64,000 bases of DNA from Pseudomonas sp. Irchel s3h17 (lineage in GTDB: Bacteria > Pseudomonadota > Gammaproteobacteria > Pseudomonadales > Pseudomonadaceae): positions 186,001-250,000 of the forward strand of contig NZ_FYDL01000002.1 of assembly GCF_900187505.1 (NCBI RefSeq), read 5' to 3'. Below are positions 25,136 through 34,956 of the stretch, in pieces (position 1 is the first letter of the stretch; the number at the start of each line of letters is the position of its first letter). The notes below the pieces were generated by a model that saw nothing but the letters and a program-made list of their open reading frames with translations, did no database searches and was not told the origin of the DNA. Position numbers and translations under genes: made by a program.

Positions 25136-26770
25136 ATGCACCGCAGGAATTTGCTCAAGGCCTCCATGGCCATCGCAGCCTACACTGGCCTCTCGGCTAC
25201 CGGACTGTTGGCCGCTCGCGCCTGGGCCGGGACGGCCGATGGCGAGGCGCAAGCCTTTGACTTCGAGGCGCTGAAAGCGCAGGCCAAGCAGTTGGCCAGC
25301 AACCGATACCAGGACACCAAGCAAGTGTTGCCGCCGACCCTGGCGAGCATGACGCCGCAGAATTTCAATGCCATCCAGTACGACGCCAACCACTCGCTGT
25401 GGAATGAACTGAACGGGCAACTGGACGTGCAGTTCTTCCATGTCGGCATGGGCTTCAAGCAACCGGTACGCATGTACAGCGTCGATCCGAAAACCCGCCT
25501 GGCGCGAGAAGTGCATTTCCGTCCGTCCCTGTTCAACTACCAGAACTCCAGCGTCGACACCGCGCAACTCAAGGGCGACCTTGGGTTTTCCGGTTTCAAA
25601 CTGTTCAAGGCCCCGGAACTGGATAGACACGACGTGGTGTCATTCCTCGGCGCGAGCTACTTCCGCGCGGTGGATAACACCGGCCAGTACGGCTTGTCGG
25701 CCCGCGGCCTGGCCATCGACACCTACGCGAAAAAGCGCGAAGAGTTTCCGGACTTCACCAAGTTCTGGTTCGAAACCCCGGACAAGGACAGCACCCGCTT
25801 CGTGGTCTATGCCTTGCTCGACTCACCGAGCGCCACGGGCGCCTACCGCTTTGACATCGATTGCCAGGCCGAACGCGTGGTGATGGACGTCGACGCCCAC
25901 GTCAATGCGCGCACCGCCATCGAACAACTGGGTATCGCCCCGATGACCAGCATGTTCAGCTGCGGCACCCACGAACGGCGCATGTGCGACACCATCCACC
26001 CGCAGATCCACGACTCGGACCGGCTGGCCATGTGGCGTGGCAATGGCGAGTGGATCTGCCGCCCGCTGAACAATCCGGCCACCCTGCAATTCAATGCGTT
26101 CGCCGACAAGGATCCGAAAGGTTTCGGCCTGGTCCAGACCGACCACGAATTCGACAGTTATCAGGACACCGTCGACTGGTACAGCAAGCGCCCGAGCCTG
26201 TGGGTCGAGCCGACTACCGCCTGGGGTGAGGGCTCCATTGACCTGCTGGAAATCCCGACCACGGGCGAGACCCTGGACAACATCGTGGCCTTCTGGACTC
26301 CGAAAAAACCAGTGGCCGCCGGCGATTCCCTGAACTACGGCTATAAGCTCTACTGGAGTGCCCTGCCGCCCGTGGGCACGCCGTTGGCGCGGGTCAATGC
26401 GACGCGTTCGGGCATGGGTGGCTTCACCGAAGGCTGGGCACCGGGCGAGCACTACCCGAAGGTCTGGGCGCGCCGCTTTGCCGTCGACTTCAACGGCGGT
26501 GGGCTGGACCGCTTGCCGGCGGGCACCGGCATCGAACCGGTGATCACCGCCTCGAACGGCCAGGTCAAGGACTTCAACGTGCTGGTGCTCGACGACATCA
26601 AGGGCTATCGAATCACCTTTGACTGGTTCCCGACCAACGACAGCATGGAGCCGGTGGAACTGCGGCTGTTCATCCGCACCCATGACCGCACATTGAGCGA
26701 GACCTGGCTGTACCAGTACTTCCCGCCGGCACCCGAGAAACGCACGTATCCAGATTGGCCAGCGGCATAA
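25136..26770 (+). CDS. opgD: Glucan biosynthesis protein D (OpgD/MdoD)
   Basis: A 544-residue protein of OpgD length. The N-terminus [21 protein letters not shown] is a twin-arginine-type signal, as in the family. The mature region [18 protein letters not shown], then [19 protein letters not shown] and [17 protein letters not shown], are the MdoG/OpgD domain signature, and the C-terminal [18 protein letters not shown] ends as in homologues. OpgD acts in the periplasm on osmoregulated periplasmic glucans, where it modifies backbone structure. It stands alone here, flanked by an AT-rich patch and a REPIN. Confidence 0.93.
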   Translation: MHRRNLLKASMAIAAYTGLSATGLLAARAWAGTADGEAQAFDFEALKAQAKQLASNRYQDTKQVLPPTLASMTPQNFNAIQYDANHSLWNELNGQLDVQFFHVGMGFKQPVRMYSVDPKTRLAREVHFRPSLFNYQNSSVDTAQLKGDLGFSGFKLFKAPELDRHDVVSFLGASYFRAVDNTGQYGLSARGLAIDTYAKKREEFPDFTKFWFETPDKDSTRFVVYALLDSPSATGAYRFDIDCQAERVVMDVDAHVNARTAIEQLGIAPMTSMFSCGTHERRMCDTIHPQIHDSDRLAMWRGNGEWICRPLNNPATLQFNAFADKDPKGFGLVQTDHEFDSYQDTVDWYSKRPSLWVEPTTAWGEGSIDLLEIPTTGETLDNIVAFWTPKKPVAAGDSLNYGYKLYWSALPPVGTPLARVNATRSGMGGFTEGWAPGEHYPKVWARRFAVDFNGGGLDRLPAGTGIEPVITASNGQVKDFNVLVLDDIKGYRITFDWFPTNDSMEPVELRLFIRTHDRTLSETWLYQYFPPAPEKRTYPDWPAA

Positions 26771-26859
26771 GGCAGCGACGTCCGCCAGACGAGACCAAGC
26801 CCCGACCAACTGGCCGCCATGCTGTTCAGTTTAAGAAACGCTTGAAGCGAGTGAGGGGC

Positions 26860-26994
26860 CCGTGGCGAGCGAGCTTGCTCGCGCTGGGGCGCGAAGCGCC
26901 CCCAACAAAGCGACTGCGCTCTTTCAGAACGAACTCGGCGATCGTTTTTGGGGCTGCTGTGCAGCCCAGCGCGAGCAAGCTCGCTCGCCACGGG
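26860..26994. repeat. REPIN with perfect 30-bp arms
   Basis: The arms 26860-26889 and 26965-26994 are perfect inverted copies (left arm starts CCCGTGGCGAGCGAGC). It fills most of the 299-base convergent gap between opgD and the old-yellow-enzyme gene and is the best-preserved element of its type in the window. Confidence 0.85.
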
Positions 26995-27069
26995 GCTGTA
27001 TTGAGCAACCCTATCCTTAACTGAACAACGTTGCGGCCAGTTGGCCGGGGTTTAGTTTTGTCGCGTCAG

Positions 27070-28176
27070 TCAATCGCGCAAATCCGACTCATGAATCGGC
27101 TGATCGCGATGGGTTGCCCGTTGATACTGTGACGGCCAGATCGCCTTGTGCCCTCCCAGGTCATCGTCGGCATGCAGCGGCCAGTAAGGGTCGCGCAACA
27201 GTTCACGGGCAAGCAGGATGATATCGGCCTGACAGGTGCGCAGAATGTGTTCGGCCTGCGCCGGTTCGGTGATCAAGCCGACAGTGCCGGTGGCAATCCC
27301 GGACTCCTTGCGCACGCGCTCGGCGAAACGTGTCTGGTACCCCGGCCCGGTTGGAATCTCGGCATTGACCGCGGTCCCGCCCGACGACACATCGATCAGA
27401 TCCACCCCCAGTGCTTTCAGGCGTCGCGCCAACTCCACGGTCTCATCCGGGTTCCAGCCATCCTCGACCCAATCGGTCGCCGATACCCGCACAAACAATG
27501 GCAACGCCTCGGGCCAGACGGCACGAACCGCCTCGGTCACTTGCAGCACCAGGCGGATACGGTTTTCGAACGAGCCACCGTACTGGTCGCGTCGCTGGTT
27601 GCTCAAGGGCGACAGGAACTGATGCAGCAGATAGCCGTGAGCAGCATGCACCTCGACCACTTTGAAACCGGCGACCAGCGCACGCTTGGCGGCGTCGACG
27701 AAGGCCTGGATCACCTCGTGGATCTGCGCTTCGCTCAGTTGCGTCGGCGCGGTGTGTTCGGGGTCGAAGGCAATCGGCGACGGGCCGACCGGAATCCAGC
27801 CGCCATCGGCCGGTTTGACGCTGCCATGTTTGCCCAGCCATGGCCGGTGAGTGCTGGCCTTGCGTCCGGCGTGCGCCAGTTGGATACCGGCTACCGCGCC
27901 CTGGGCGGTGATGAAGCGCGTGATGCGCTGCAGGGGTTCGATCTGCGCGTCGTTCCACAGGCCCAGGTCCTGGGCCGTAATGCGGCCATCGGCGGTGACG
28001 GCCGTGGCTTCCGTAAACACCAGGCCGGCTCCGCCCACGGCGCGACTGCCGAGGTGCACCAGGTGCCAGTCATTGGCCAGGCCATCGACGCTGGAGTACT
28101 GGCACATTGGCGATACCGCGATGCGGTTCAGCAGGGTCAATTGACGCAGGGTGTAGGGTTCAAGCAGCAGACTCAT
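27070..28176 (-). CDS. NADH:flavin oxidoreductase, old yellow enzyme family (YqjM-like)
   Basis: A 368-residue FMN-dependent TIM-barrel enzyme. FMN and substrate contacts are visible in LNRIAVSPMCQYSSVDG, in IQLAHAGRKASTHRPW (the conserved His region), and in HAAHGYLLHQFLSPLSNQR followed by YGGSFENRIR. The motifs are of the YqjM/XenA class (class III old yellow enzymes), which reduce activated C=C bonds of enones and nitro compounds. The physiological substrate is unknown. It is a single gene, preceded by a 224-base gap holding a short hairpin repeat at 28367-28393. Confidence 0.92.
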   Translation of the reverse strand: MSLLLEPYTLRQLTLLNRIAVSPMCQYSSVDGLANDWHLVHLGSRAVGGAGLVFTEATAVTADGRITAQDLGLWNDAQIEPLQRITRFITAQGAVAGIQLAHAGRKASTHRPWLGKHGSVKPADGGWIPVGPSPIAFDPEHTAPTQLSEAQIHEVIQAFVDAAKRALVAGFKVVEVHAAHGYLLHQFLSPLSNQRRDQYGGSFENRIRLVLQVTEAVRAVWPEALPLFVRVSATDWVEDGWNPDETVELARRLKALGVDLIDVSSGGTAVNAEIPTGPGYQTRFAERVRKESGIATGTVGLITEPAQAEHILRTCQADIILLARELLRDPYWPLHADDDLGGHKAIWPSQYQRATHRDQPIHESDLRD

Positions 28177-28366
28177 GGGGCACCTCTCGAATCAGTGGGC
28201 AGGCTCCAGGGTTCTGTTTGAAAAGTCGACGAGTGACAGGAAAGGATGCGGCACCCGCCCCCGCGGGTAAAAAATGGACGATACGTCACAAGGCCAATCA
28301 AGCAGTGTTTAGAGCCTAGTCCACATCGGCGGATGAGGGAGGACTGGATGCTGACGCAGATCGGAC

Positions 28367-28393
28367 GTGGCGAGGAGCACGCTCGCTCGCCAC
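28367..28393. repeat. Single REP-like hairpin
   Basis: GTGGCGAG at 28367 pairs with CTCGCCAC at 28386-28393 across a short imperfect centre. It lies just beyond the 3' end of recJ. It looks like a solitary, slightly degraded REP. Confidence 0.6.
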
Positions 28394-28400
28394 AAAAGCA

Positions 28401-30110
28401 TTACCGGGGCTCGATGTGGGCAATCATCAACTGGACGGTTTCCTGGCCACGGAACTCGTTGACGTCGAGCTTGTACGCCAGTTCGACCCAGCGGATGGTC
28501 GGGTTGGGCCAGATGTCACGGTCGATGCCAAAGGCAATTCCGTCAAGCTTCACCGAGCCACATTCGCTTTTGAGTACCACCTTCAGGTGCCGCTCGCCCA
28601 CCACCCGTTGCTCGACCAGCTGGAACACCCCGTGGAACAGTGGCTCCGGGAAGTGCTGGCCCCAGGGGCCGGCATGGCGCAAGGCACGGGCCAGTTCCAG
28701 GTGAAACTCTTCGACGGCCAGGGTGCCGTCAGACAGCAGCCGGCCCGTCAGGTCCTCCTCGCGCATTTGCCGACGCACCTCGGCATCAAACGCTTCGGCG
28801 AACAGCGGGAAGTTCTCCTGCGGCAACGTCAGGCCCGCCGCCATGGCGTGGCCGCCGTACTTGCTGATCAGCGTTGGATGCTGGGCCGCCACCACGCTCA
28901 GCGCGTCACGGATATGAAAGCCTTGCACCGAGCGCCCCGAGCCCTTGAGCAGGCCGTCACCCGCATCGGCAAAGGCAATGGTCGGACGGAAATAGCGCTC
29001 TTTCATGCGCGAGGCGAGGATCCCGATAACCCCCTGGTGCCACTCCGGATCGAACAGGCACAAGCCGAACGGCATCGACTCTAGCGGCAGGTCCTTGAGC
29101 TGGGCCAGGGCTTCGCGCTGCATGCCCTGCTCAATGGACTTGCGGTCCTGATTCATCCCGTCCAGTTGCGCGGCCATTTCACGCGCAGCACCCACATCGT
29201 CGGTGAGCAGGCATTCGATGCCCAGGCTCATGTCGTCCAGGCGCCCCGCCGCGTTCAGGCGTGGGCCGAGGATGAAACCAAGGTCAATGGAGGTGATGCG
29301 TGAATGATCGCGCTTGGCCACTTCCAGGATCGCCTTGATCCCCGGCCGGGCCCGACCGGCTCGAATCCGTTCCAGGCCCTGATGCACCAGGATGCGGTTG
29401 TTGGCATCCAGTGGCACCACGTCGGCCACGCTGCCCAGCGCCACCAGGTCGAGCAGCTCGCCGATGTTGGGTTGCGGCGCACTCTCGTACCACCCCAGGC
29501 TGCGCAAGCGTGCGCGCAAGGCCATCAGTACGTAGAAAATCACCCCGACACCGGCCAGTGCCTTGCTCGCAAATCCGCAGCCCGGCTGGTTCGGGTTGAC
29601 GATGGCATCCGCCAGCGGCAGTTCGTCGCCAGGCAAGTGGTGATCGGTGACCAGCACCTTGAGCCCGGCCTGTTTCGCCGCGGCCACCCCTTCAACGCTG
29701 GAAATGCCGTTGTCCACAGTGATCAGCAGCTGGGGTTGACGCTGCAAGGCCACCGCGACGATTTCCGGCGTCAGACCGTAGCCGTACTCGAAACGGTTAG
29801 GCACCAGATAATCGACGTGGGCAGCCCCCAGCAAGCGCAAACCCAGCAAGCCGACGGTGCTGGCCGTCGCACCATCGGCATCGAAATCGCCAACGATCAG
29901 AATCCGCTGGCGTTGCTCCAGGGCCGTCACCAGCAGATCCACCGCCGCCTCAATACCCTTGAGCTGCTGGTACGGGATCAAGCGCGCCAGGCTCTTGTCC
30001 AGTTCGGCTTCTGACTGCACGCCCCGTGCCGCATACAGGCGGGTCAGCAGCGGCGGCAGATCACCGAGAAACGGCAGGGTGGCGGGTAGCTGGCGAGGTT
30101 CGATACGCAT
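28401..30110 (-). CDS. recJ: Single-stranded-DNA-specific exonuclease RecJ
   Basis: A 569-residue protein, the usual RecJ length, starting at the ATG at 30110 (MRIEPRQLPATLPF). The DHH-family metal motifs are present: IVGDFDADGATASTVGLLGL, VTVDNGISS, VTDHHLPGDELP and GFILGPRLNAAGRL, followed by the DHHA1 region GSGRSVQGFHIRDAL with KYGGHAMAAGLTL. It degrades single-stranded DNA 5' to 3' in recombination and mismatch repair. It is downstream of yaeQ on the same strand with a 69-base gap. Confidence 0.96.
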   Translation of the reverse strand: MRIEPRQLPATLPFLGDLPPLLTRLYAARGVQSEAELDKSLARLIPYQQLKGIEAAVDLLVTALEQRQRILIVGDFDADGATASTVGLLGLRLLGAAHVDYLVPNRFEYGYGLTPEIVAVALQRQPQLLITVDNGISSVEGVAAAKQAGLKVLVTDHHLPGDELPLADAIVNPNQPGCGFASKALAGVGVIFYVLMALRARLRSLGWYESAPQPNIGELLDLVALGSVADVVPLDANNRILVHQGLERIRAGRARPGIKAILEVAKRDHSRITSIDLGFILGPRLNAAGRLDDMSLGIECLLTDDVGAAREMAAQLDGMNQDRKSIEQGMQREALAQLKDLPLESMPFGLCLFDPEWHQGVIGILASRMKERYFRPTIAFADAGDGLLKGSGRSVQGFHIRDALSVVAAQHPTLISKYGGHAMAAGLTLPQENFPLFAEAFDAEVRRQMREEDLTGRLLSDGTLAVEEFHLELARALRHAGPWGQHFPEPLFHGVFQLVEQRVVGERHLKVVLKSECGSVKLDGIAFGIDRDIWPNPTIRWVELAYKLDVNEFRGQETVQLMIAHIEPR

Positions 30111-30179
30111 GGGGTGGCAGGTGCTTCTCTTCAATACGTGGGATAAAACCGGGTGACACACAGCTGGACGGCGCATCAA

Positions 30180-30722
30180 TCAGCCGCGTTCGCCCGCCAA
30201 CCATTGCAACTGGACTTCGTGCTGACCGCGGTCATCGGTGACGAAAATCGTTCCTTCGCTGATCATCACGTCCCACTTGATGACGCGGGGCATGTCCTTG
30301 GCCAGGGTTTCCAGCACTTCCTGGGGAACGGCCGCAATGTTGACGTTCTTCAGGTTCTTGACCGCCGGTACCACTTTGCCTTCCCAGACACGCAGGCTGC
30401 CGTAAGCCAGCAGGCTGGTGCGCTCGGTACGACGCGAGCACCAGGTCAGGCGATCGGCGTCTGGCTGGCCGACTTCGATCCAGTGCAGTACACGGTCGTC
30501 CAGGCTCTTTTCCCACAGGGCAGGCTCGTCCACTTCCGACAGACCACGACCAAAGGACAGCTGTTCGTTGTACCAGAGGGCGTAGGCCAGCAACCGCACG
30601 GTCATGCGCTCTTCGGTTTCCGAAGGGTGGCGGGCAATGGTCTGCTTGACGCTCTCGTACACGCTGCGGTCGAGGTCGGTGAGGTTCAGTTCAAACTTGT
30701 AGGTCGTGGACGGCTGGGCCAT
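30180..30722 (-). CDS. yaeQ: YaeQ family protein
   Basis: A 180-residue protein. The start at 30722 (MAQPSTTYKFELNLTDLDR) is where the family begins; the frame is open further upstream. It has the YaeQ features VYESVKQTIARHPSETEERM, LSFGRGLSEVDEPALWEKS and WIEVGQPDADRLTWCSRR. YaeQ has a PD-(D/E)xK nuclease-like fold; the cellular function is not settled, although a link to transcription elongation (as an RfaH-loss suppressor) was once proposed. It is paired with recJ on the same strand, an arrangement common in Pseudomonas. Confidence 0.95.
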   Translation of the reverse strand: MAQPSTTYKFELNLTDLDRSVYESVKQTIARHPSETEERMTVRLLAYALWYNEQLSFGRGLSEVDEPALWEKSLDDRVLHWIEVGQPDADRLTWCSRRTERTSLLAYGSLRVWEGKVVPAVKNLKNVNIAAVPQEVLETLAKDMPRVIKWDVMISEGTIFVTDDRGQHEVQLQWLAGERG

Positions 30723-30836
30723 GAACGGGCTTCTTGATACGAGGAAAGGCGGCAAGTCTAACCGATGCGTGGGCGATGAGGGCCGGGCTATGTTAAAACG
30801 CTTCATCGACTCCGTCTTTGTCCTACAGGATCACCC

Positions 30837-32036
30837 ATGCCGCTCACCGCCAAACCGCTTGCCGGCCTGAAAGTCATCGAACTCGGCACCTTGATTGCCG
30901 GACCCTTCGCTTCGCGCATTTGCGCCGAGTTCGGCGCCGATGTGACCAAGATCGAGTCCCCGGACGGCGGTGACCCATTGCGCAAGTGGCGCAAACTCTA
31001 CGAGGGCACCTCGCTGTGGTGGTTTGTCCAGGCGCGCAACAAGAAGTCCCTCACCCTCAACCTCAAGCACCCGGACGGCCTGGCGATCCTCAAGCAGTTG
31101 CTCACTGAAGCCGACATCCTGATCGAAAACTTTCGCCCCGGCGTGCTGGAAAAGCTGGGCCTTGGCTGGGACGTCCTGCACGCGCTGAACCCGAAGCTGG
31201 TGATGGTTCGCCTGTCGGGTTTCGGGCAAACCGGACCGATGAAAGACCAGCCGGGGTTTGGCGCAGTCGGTGAGTCCATGGGCGGGTTGCGCTACATCAC
31301 CGGCTTCGAAGACCGCCCACCGGTACGTACCGGGATCTCCATCGGCGACTCGATTGCCGCGCTCTGGGGCGTGATCGGGGCGCTGATGGCCTTGCGTCAT
31401 CGCGAGGTCAATGGCGGCCAGGGGCAAGTCGTCGACGTGGCACTGTACGAAGCGATCTTTGCCATGATGGAAAGCATGGTGCCGGAGTTCGATGTGTTCG
31501 GGTTCATCCGTGAACGCACCGGCAACATCATGCCCGGCATCACGCCCTCCTCCATCCACACCAGCGCCGACGGTAAACACATCCAGATCGGCGCCAATGG
31601 CGATGCGATCTTCAAGCGCTTCATGCAGGCCATCGGCCGCGACGACCTGGCCAAGGATCCGGCCCTGGCCAGCAACGATGGCCGTGACAGCCGTCGTGAC
31701 GAACTGTATGGGGTCATTGACCGGTGGGTCGGTTCGCTGCCGCTCGATCACGTGATCGAACAGATGAACCAGGCCGAAGTCCCCGCCAGCCGGATCTTCA
31801 GCGCCGAGGACATGTTCAGCGACCCGCAATTTCTCGCCCGGGAAATGTTCCTGCAAGCCAAGCTGCCCGATGGCAAGGACTTCAAGATGCCAGGGATCGT
31901 GCCCAAGCTGTCGGAAACGCCGGGGACGTGCGAGTGGGTCGGCGCCGAGCTGGGCGAACATAATGCGCAGGTGCTGCGCGAGCTTGGCTATGACGCGGCA
32001 CAGATCGCGCGACTGCGCGAAGACGGGGCTATCTAG
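30837..32036 (+). CDS. CaiB/BaiF-type (class III) CoA transferase
   Basis: A 399-residue protein with AGGATCACCC before the ATG. Class III signatures are LAGLKVIELGTLIAGPFASRI at the N-terminus, VTKIESPDGGDPLR, ENFRPGVLEKLGLG, and VRLSGFGQTGPMKDQPGFGAVGE followed by the segment that holds the catalytic Asp in formyl-CoA transferase. It moves CoA between carboxylic acids. The specific acids are unknown. It diverges from yaeQ and is followed almost directly by a periplasmic binding-like gene. Confidence 0.93.
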   Translation: MPLTAKPLAGLKVIELGTLIAGPFASRICAEFGADVTKIESPDGGDPLRKWRKLYEGTSLWWFVQARNKKSLTLNLKHPDGLAILKQLLTEADILIENFRPGVLEKLGLGWDVLHALNPKLVMVRLSGFGQTGPMKDQPGFGAVGESMGGLRYITGFEDRPPVRTGISIGDSIAALWGVIGALMALRHREVNGGQGQVVDVALYEAIFAMMESMVPEFDVFGFIRERTGNIMPGITPSSIHTSADGKHIQIGANGDAIFKRFMQAIGRDDLAKDPALASNDGRDSRRDELYGVIDRWVGSLPLDHVIEQMNQAEVPASRIFSAEDMFSDPQFLAREMFLQAKLPDGKDFKMPGIVPKLSETPGTCEWVGAELGEHNAQVLRELGYDAAQIARLREDGAI

Positions 32037-32046
32037 CCTGAACAGG

Positions 32047-32931
32047 GTGCCATCGATCTGCCGGGGCCTGCGGGTGCCGGGCATAGCCGCGCTCCTGGCC
32101 TGCCTGCTGGTTTTTTCCGATGCGGTGCATGCCAGGGAGGTACTGACCTGGCTGCTGCGGGATTTACCGCCGCTGACGATTTTCGAAGGCCCCCAGAAAA
32201 GCCAGGGGGCGATTGACCGGTTCATGCCGCTGTTGATTGCCAGCCTGCCCGAATATGAACAGCGGATCATGCGGATCAATCGCGCACGCGGCATGCAGAT
32301 GCTGCTGGAGCCTGGCTTCGCCTGCGACCCCTCCCTGCTCTGGAGCCCGGAGCGGGCACAACGGCTTACCTTCTCCATCCCGGCTTATCGAATCCGCAGC
32401 AACGGCATTGTGATACGCCAACAGGACCGTGGACTACTCGCCCCATACCTGATCGACAACCAGGTCGACCTGACGCGGTTGCTGGCGCGTGAAAACGGCA
32501 AGCTCGGCGTGGTCGCCGAGCGCAGTTATGGCCAGGTGGTAGACCGCATCCTGCAACAGGCGCCGAACAACAGCCTGTCAGCCCATTATGGCAACGATGC
32601 CCTGGGCAGCCTTCTGCAAATGCAGCGCCTGGGGCGTTTGTCTGTGTTGCTGGGCTATTGGCCGGAAATCCGCTATCAGGCGCAACAACAAGGCATATCA
32701 CCCGATGAACTGGAGTTCTACGGGATTCGCGGCACGGACAAGTACCAATCGATCCATATTGCATGCTCGGACACCCCACAGGGTCGCCAGGCCATCCAGC
32801 GTATCAACGCGACCCTACGGGAGCTGAGGCAGAACCGGCTGGTGGAGTTTTACGCGCTGTGGCTTGACCCGCAGATGCGTGACGAATACCGGGAAGACGC
32901 CAGGACCTTTTTTCAGGAGCAATCGCCCTGA
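32047..32931 (+). CDS. Periplasmic binding-like protein (SBP_bac_3 superfamily, TIGR02285-like)
   Basis: A protein of about 294 residues if it starts at the GTG at 32047; a GTG at 32074 is also possible and no start is strong. A hydrophobic signal (IAALLACLLVFSDAVHA) precedes EVLTWLLRDLPPLTIFEGPQ. The body, with ERQ-like SPERAQRLTFSIPAYRI and CSDTPQGRQAIQRINATLREL, resembles the solute-binding-like Pseudomonas family TIGR02285, a small relative of amino-acid-binding proteins. No transporter genes are adjacent, so it may be a sensor or lectin-like orphan. It begins within 11 bases of the CoA-transferase stop. Confidence 0.7.
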   Translation: MPSICRGLRVPGIAALLACLLVFSDAVHAREVLTWLLRDLPPLTIFEGPQKSQGAIDRFMPLLIASLPEYEQRIMRINRARGMQMLLEPGFACDPSLLWSPERAQRLTFSIPAYRIRSNGIVIRQQDRGLLAPYLIDNQVDLTRLLARENGKLGVVAERSYGQVVDRILQQAPNNSLSAHYGNDALGSLLQMQRLGRLSVLLGYWPEIRYQAQQQGISPDELEFYGIRGTDKYQSIHIACSDTPQGRQAIQRINATLRELRQNRLVEFYALWLDPQMRDEYREDARTFFQEQSP

Positions 32932-32950
32932 GCAAATGCCGGACAAAAGA

Positions 32951-32982
32951 AACCCCGAGCAGTGGGGAGACAACTCGGGGTT
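32951..32982 (-). terminator. Rho-independent terminator (DUF3509 side)
   Basis: AACCCCGAG (32951-32959) pairs perfectly with CTCGGGGTT (32974-32982). On the minus strand the stem is followed by TTCTTTTG, fitting the DUF3509 gene. On the plus strand it may also end the binding-like gene, although the T-run is lacking there. Confidence 0.75.
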
Positions 32983-33098
32983 AAACGTGGTCTGCAAGGA
33001 CCCGCACAACAAGTGACAAGCACCGGAGCACAATGCTTGATCTTGTTGATACCGGGTCTGACTAACGGGATGGCGAGAAGGTTCCCGCAAAAAAACAT

Positions 33099-33386
33099 TC
33101 AGCTTCTGACAGGAGGACGCCCGTCTTGCGTAGCGGTGCGCGTAGCGGCAATGACGCAGGGCTCCAGTCGCCCTTCGGCGATCAATACATCACGGTGCAA
33201 ACCATCGACAACGTCCGTCAGCAAGCGCTTGTCGGTGAACTGCACCTGATTGAACTCACGTTCAACCACGATGGCACCAACGGTACTCTTCAAGGTCACC
33301 AGGCATTGGCCGTGGGTCCCCGACGGCGTCAGCGTCACCTGATACGGACTCAGTGCTTCACCCATCAACAGGTTGATACGTTCCAT
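33099..33386 (-). CDS. DUF3509 domain protein
   Basis: A 95-residue protein from the ATG at 33386 (MERINLLMGEALSPYQVTL). A GTG 12 bases earlier is also in frame. It contains VTLKSTVGAIVVEREFNQ and RLLTDVVDGLHRDVLIAEGRLEP, as in DUF3509, a family I know almost only from pseudomonads. Function is unknown. It is cytoplasmic with no signal. It ends at a good minus-strand terminator. Confidence 0.8.
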   Translation of the reverse strand: MERINLLMGEALSPYQVTLTPSGTHGQCLVTLKSTVGAIVVEREFNQVQFTDKRLLTDVVDGLHRDVLIAEGRLEPCVIAATRTATQDGRPPVRS

Positions 33387-33474
33387 CTCGATCACCACTC
33401 AATAGTCCGAAAACGAAGTGCCTGGTCGACAGAGCATGCACGGAAAAGATGACAGTAAAAAAACACCCCTGAGG

Positions 33475-34836
33475 TCAGACAGGCTGATGACGCCGAGGCC
33501 CGCGAGGAGCCGTCCAGCCCCCCACGACACCTCGCAGCGCACCATCGGCGCCGTAGTACGGAACCGTCCATTGATAGACACTTCTGTTACCGCTCTTGAA
33601 CAACACGTCACGTTCGACGAAACGCCCCTTGCAGCTGCCGAGCTGTTCCATGAGCTCGGCATGCAACAGGGTGGCGGTCGAGGCTGGCAACACATCGACC
33701 TCGGTCAGCCGCTTGCCCTGCACCCGGTTAAAACGGGTCGACAGCTGTTCCTCATAACTTTTGTTGCAGAGGATCAACCGCCCCTGCAGATCCCATGCGA
33801 AAACCGGATCGGGCATGGCATTGATCAAGGCGTGCCGAAGGGCGAGCTGGTCGCTGAGCGCCTGTTCCGCGGTGAGTCGCTGCTCGACCTGCTGGTGCAG
33901 ACGCCGGCCCCACAACCATGAAATCAATCCGAACAGGCTGATGGACAGCAGCCCCCAGCTGCCCCACTGGTAAAACCGCTGCCACGGCGATGGCGCCGGG
34001 CCGGGGACCACACCGCCCAGCCACTTCATGCGGATAGCCCGCAACTCGGCGGGCGGGAACGCCTCGAGGGCCTTGTTGAGGATGCCCAACAGTTGCGGCT
34101 GGCCCTTGCGCAAGGCCAAGTGGTCAGCCTCCCATTTGCCCTCCAGGCTTGAGCCGATCGCCAGTCGCCCGGCCGGGAACAGGTAGGCGCTGTTTGCATT
34201 TTCGATGGTTGCGTAGGCTTCGCCACTTTCCACCCATGCACGGGCTTCTGCGTAGGTTTTGACCGAGTGCAAGCGAATCTGCGGGTAATCACGCCGGATG
34301 CCGGCTTCCAGCGCATGTCGGGTCGGTAGCACCAGGACCTTGCCTGAGAGCGCTTCCAGCGACTGGACCGGGGGAGTTCCCGCCTGCGTGACAAACATCC
34401 AGCCAGCGTCGCCAAAGGCGTGACTGAAATCGAGGAAGTCCCTGCGCTCGTCGGTTTCGGCGAGCGTGGTACTCATGTCCGCCCGACCGCTTTCCAGCAA
34501 CCCCAGCAGATGCTCGGTGGAAAAGGACTCCTCGTGAACAAATAGCAGCCCGGTCATCCGTGAAAGGCGCGTGAGGATATCGTTGTTCAGACCGCTCCAT
34601 TGCCCCTGCTCATCCTTGAACAGGTACACCGGGGCCTGCACCGATGCGACGATCACCTGGCGGTTTTCGGCGATCCATTGAAGCTCCCGTGCCGTCAGCA
34701 CAAAGGGCTTTTGCCCGGCTGACGTGCCGACGTCCAAGACAGCGGGCTGTCCGGCCAAGCCCCATGGACTCAATCCAAGAACAGCCAGTAGCAATGCCCA
34801 ACGCCAGACGGGTTTTAATCCTGTGAAAACCGACAT
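33475..34836 (-). CDS. Truncated hybrid-sensor-like protein (periplasmic binding domain, membrane helix, PAS)
   Basis: A 453-residue protein from the ATG at 34836 (GGAAG upstream). It has a signal peptide, an SBP_bac_3 domain (about 45-270, with LNNDILTRLSRMTGLLF and RADMSTTLAETDERRDFLDF), a transmembrane helix (WGLLSISLFGLISWLWG), a short coiled linker and a PAS domain (ALINAMPDPVFAWDLQGRLI). In EvgS/BvgS-type kinases the PAS is followed by HisKA, HATPase, receiver and Hpt domains. Here the frame ends about 15 residues after the PAS end marker GVVGGW, in a low-complexity Arg/Pro tail. No kinase sequence follows. It is probably a 3'-truncated remnant, or a ligand sensor with lost output. Confidence 0.75.
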   Translation of the reverse strand: MSVFTGLKPVWRWALLLAVLGLSPWGLAGQPAVLDVGTSAGQKPFVLTARELQWIAENRQVIVASVQAPVYLFKDEQGQWSGLNNDILTRLSRMTGLLFVHEESFSTEHLLGLLESGRADMSTTLAETDERRDFLDFSHAFGDAGWMFVTQAGTPPVQSLEALSGKVLVLPTRHALEAGIRRDYPQIRLHSVKTYAEARAWVESGEAYATIENANSAYLFPAGRLAIGSSLEGKWEADHLALRKGQPQLLGILNKALEAFPPAELRAIRMKWLGGVVPGPAPSPWQRFYQWGSWGLLSISLFGLISWLWGRRLHQQVEQRLTAEQALSDQLALRHALINAMPDPVFAWDLQGRLILCNKSYEEQLSTRFNRVQGKRLTEVDVLPASTATLLHAELMEQLGSCKGRFVERDVLFKSGNRSVYQWTVPYYGADGALRGVVGGWTAPRGPRRHQPV

Positions 34837-34909
34837 GCCCACTTCCTTCTCAATCACTCACCCGTCCCTGAGGGGCGAAACAACGAGCAGTGTGGCATGC
34901 GGAAATGAA

Positions 34910-34933
34910 GAAGCCCGTCAGGAGACGGGCTTC
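34910..34933 (-). terminator. Terminator downstream of thrC
   Basis: GAAGCCCGTC (34910-34919) pairs perfectly with GACGGGCTTC (34924-34933) across a 4-base loop, just after the thrC stop on the minus strand. A T-rich run (TTCATTTC) follows on that strand. Confidence 0.8.
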
Positions 34934-34956
34934 AAAATGTGACAGGTCTTTACCGA

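Noticed and set aside
26755..27024. Short frames across the opgD-downstream gap
   Set aside because: They consist of translated REPIN arms and so reflect the palindrome, not a gene.
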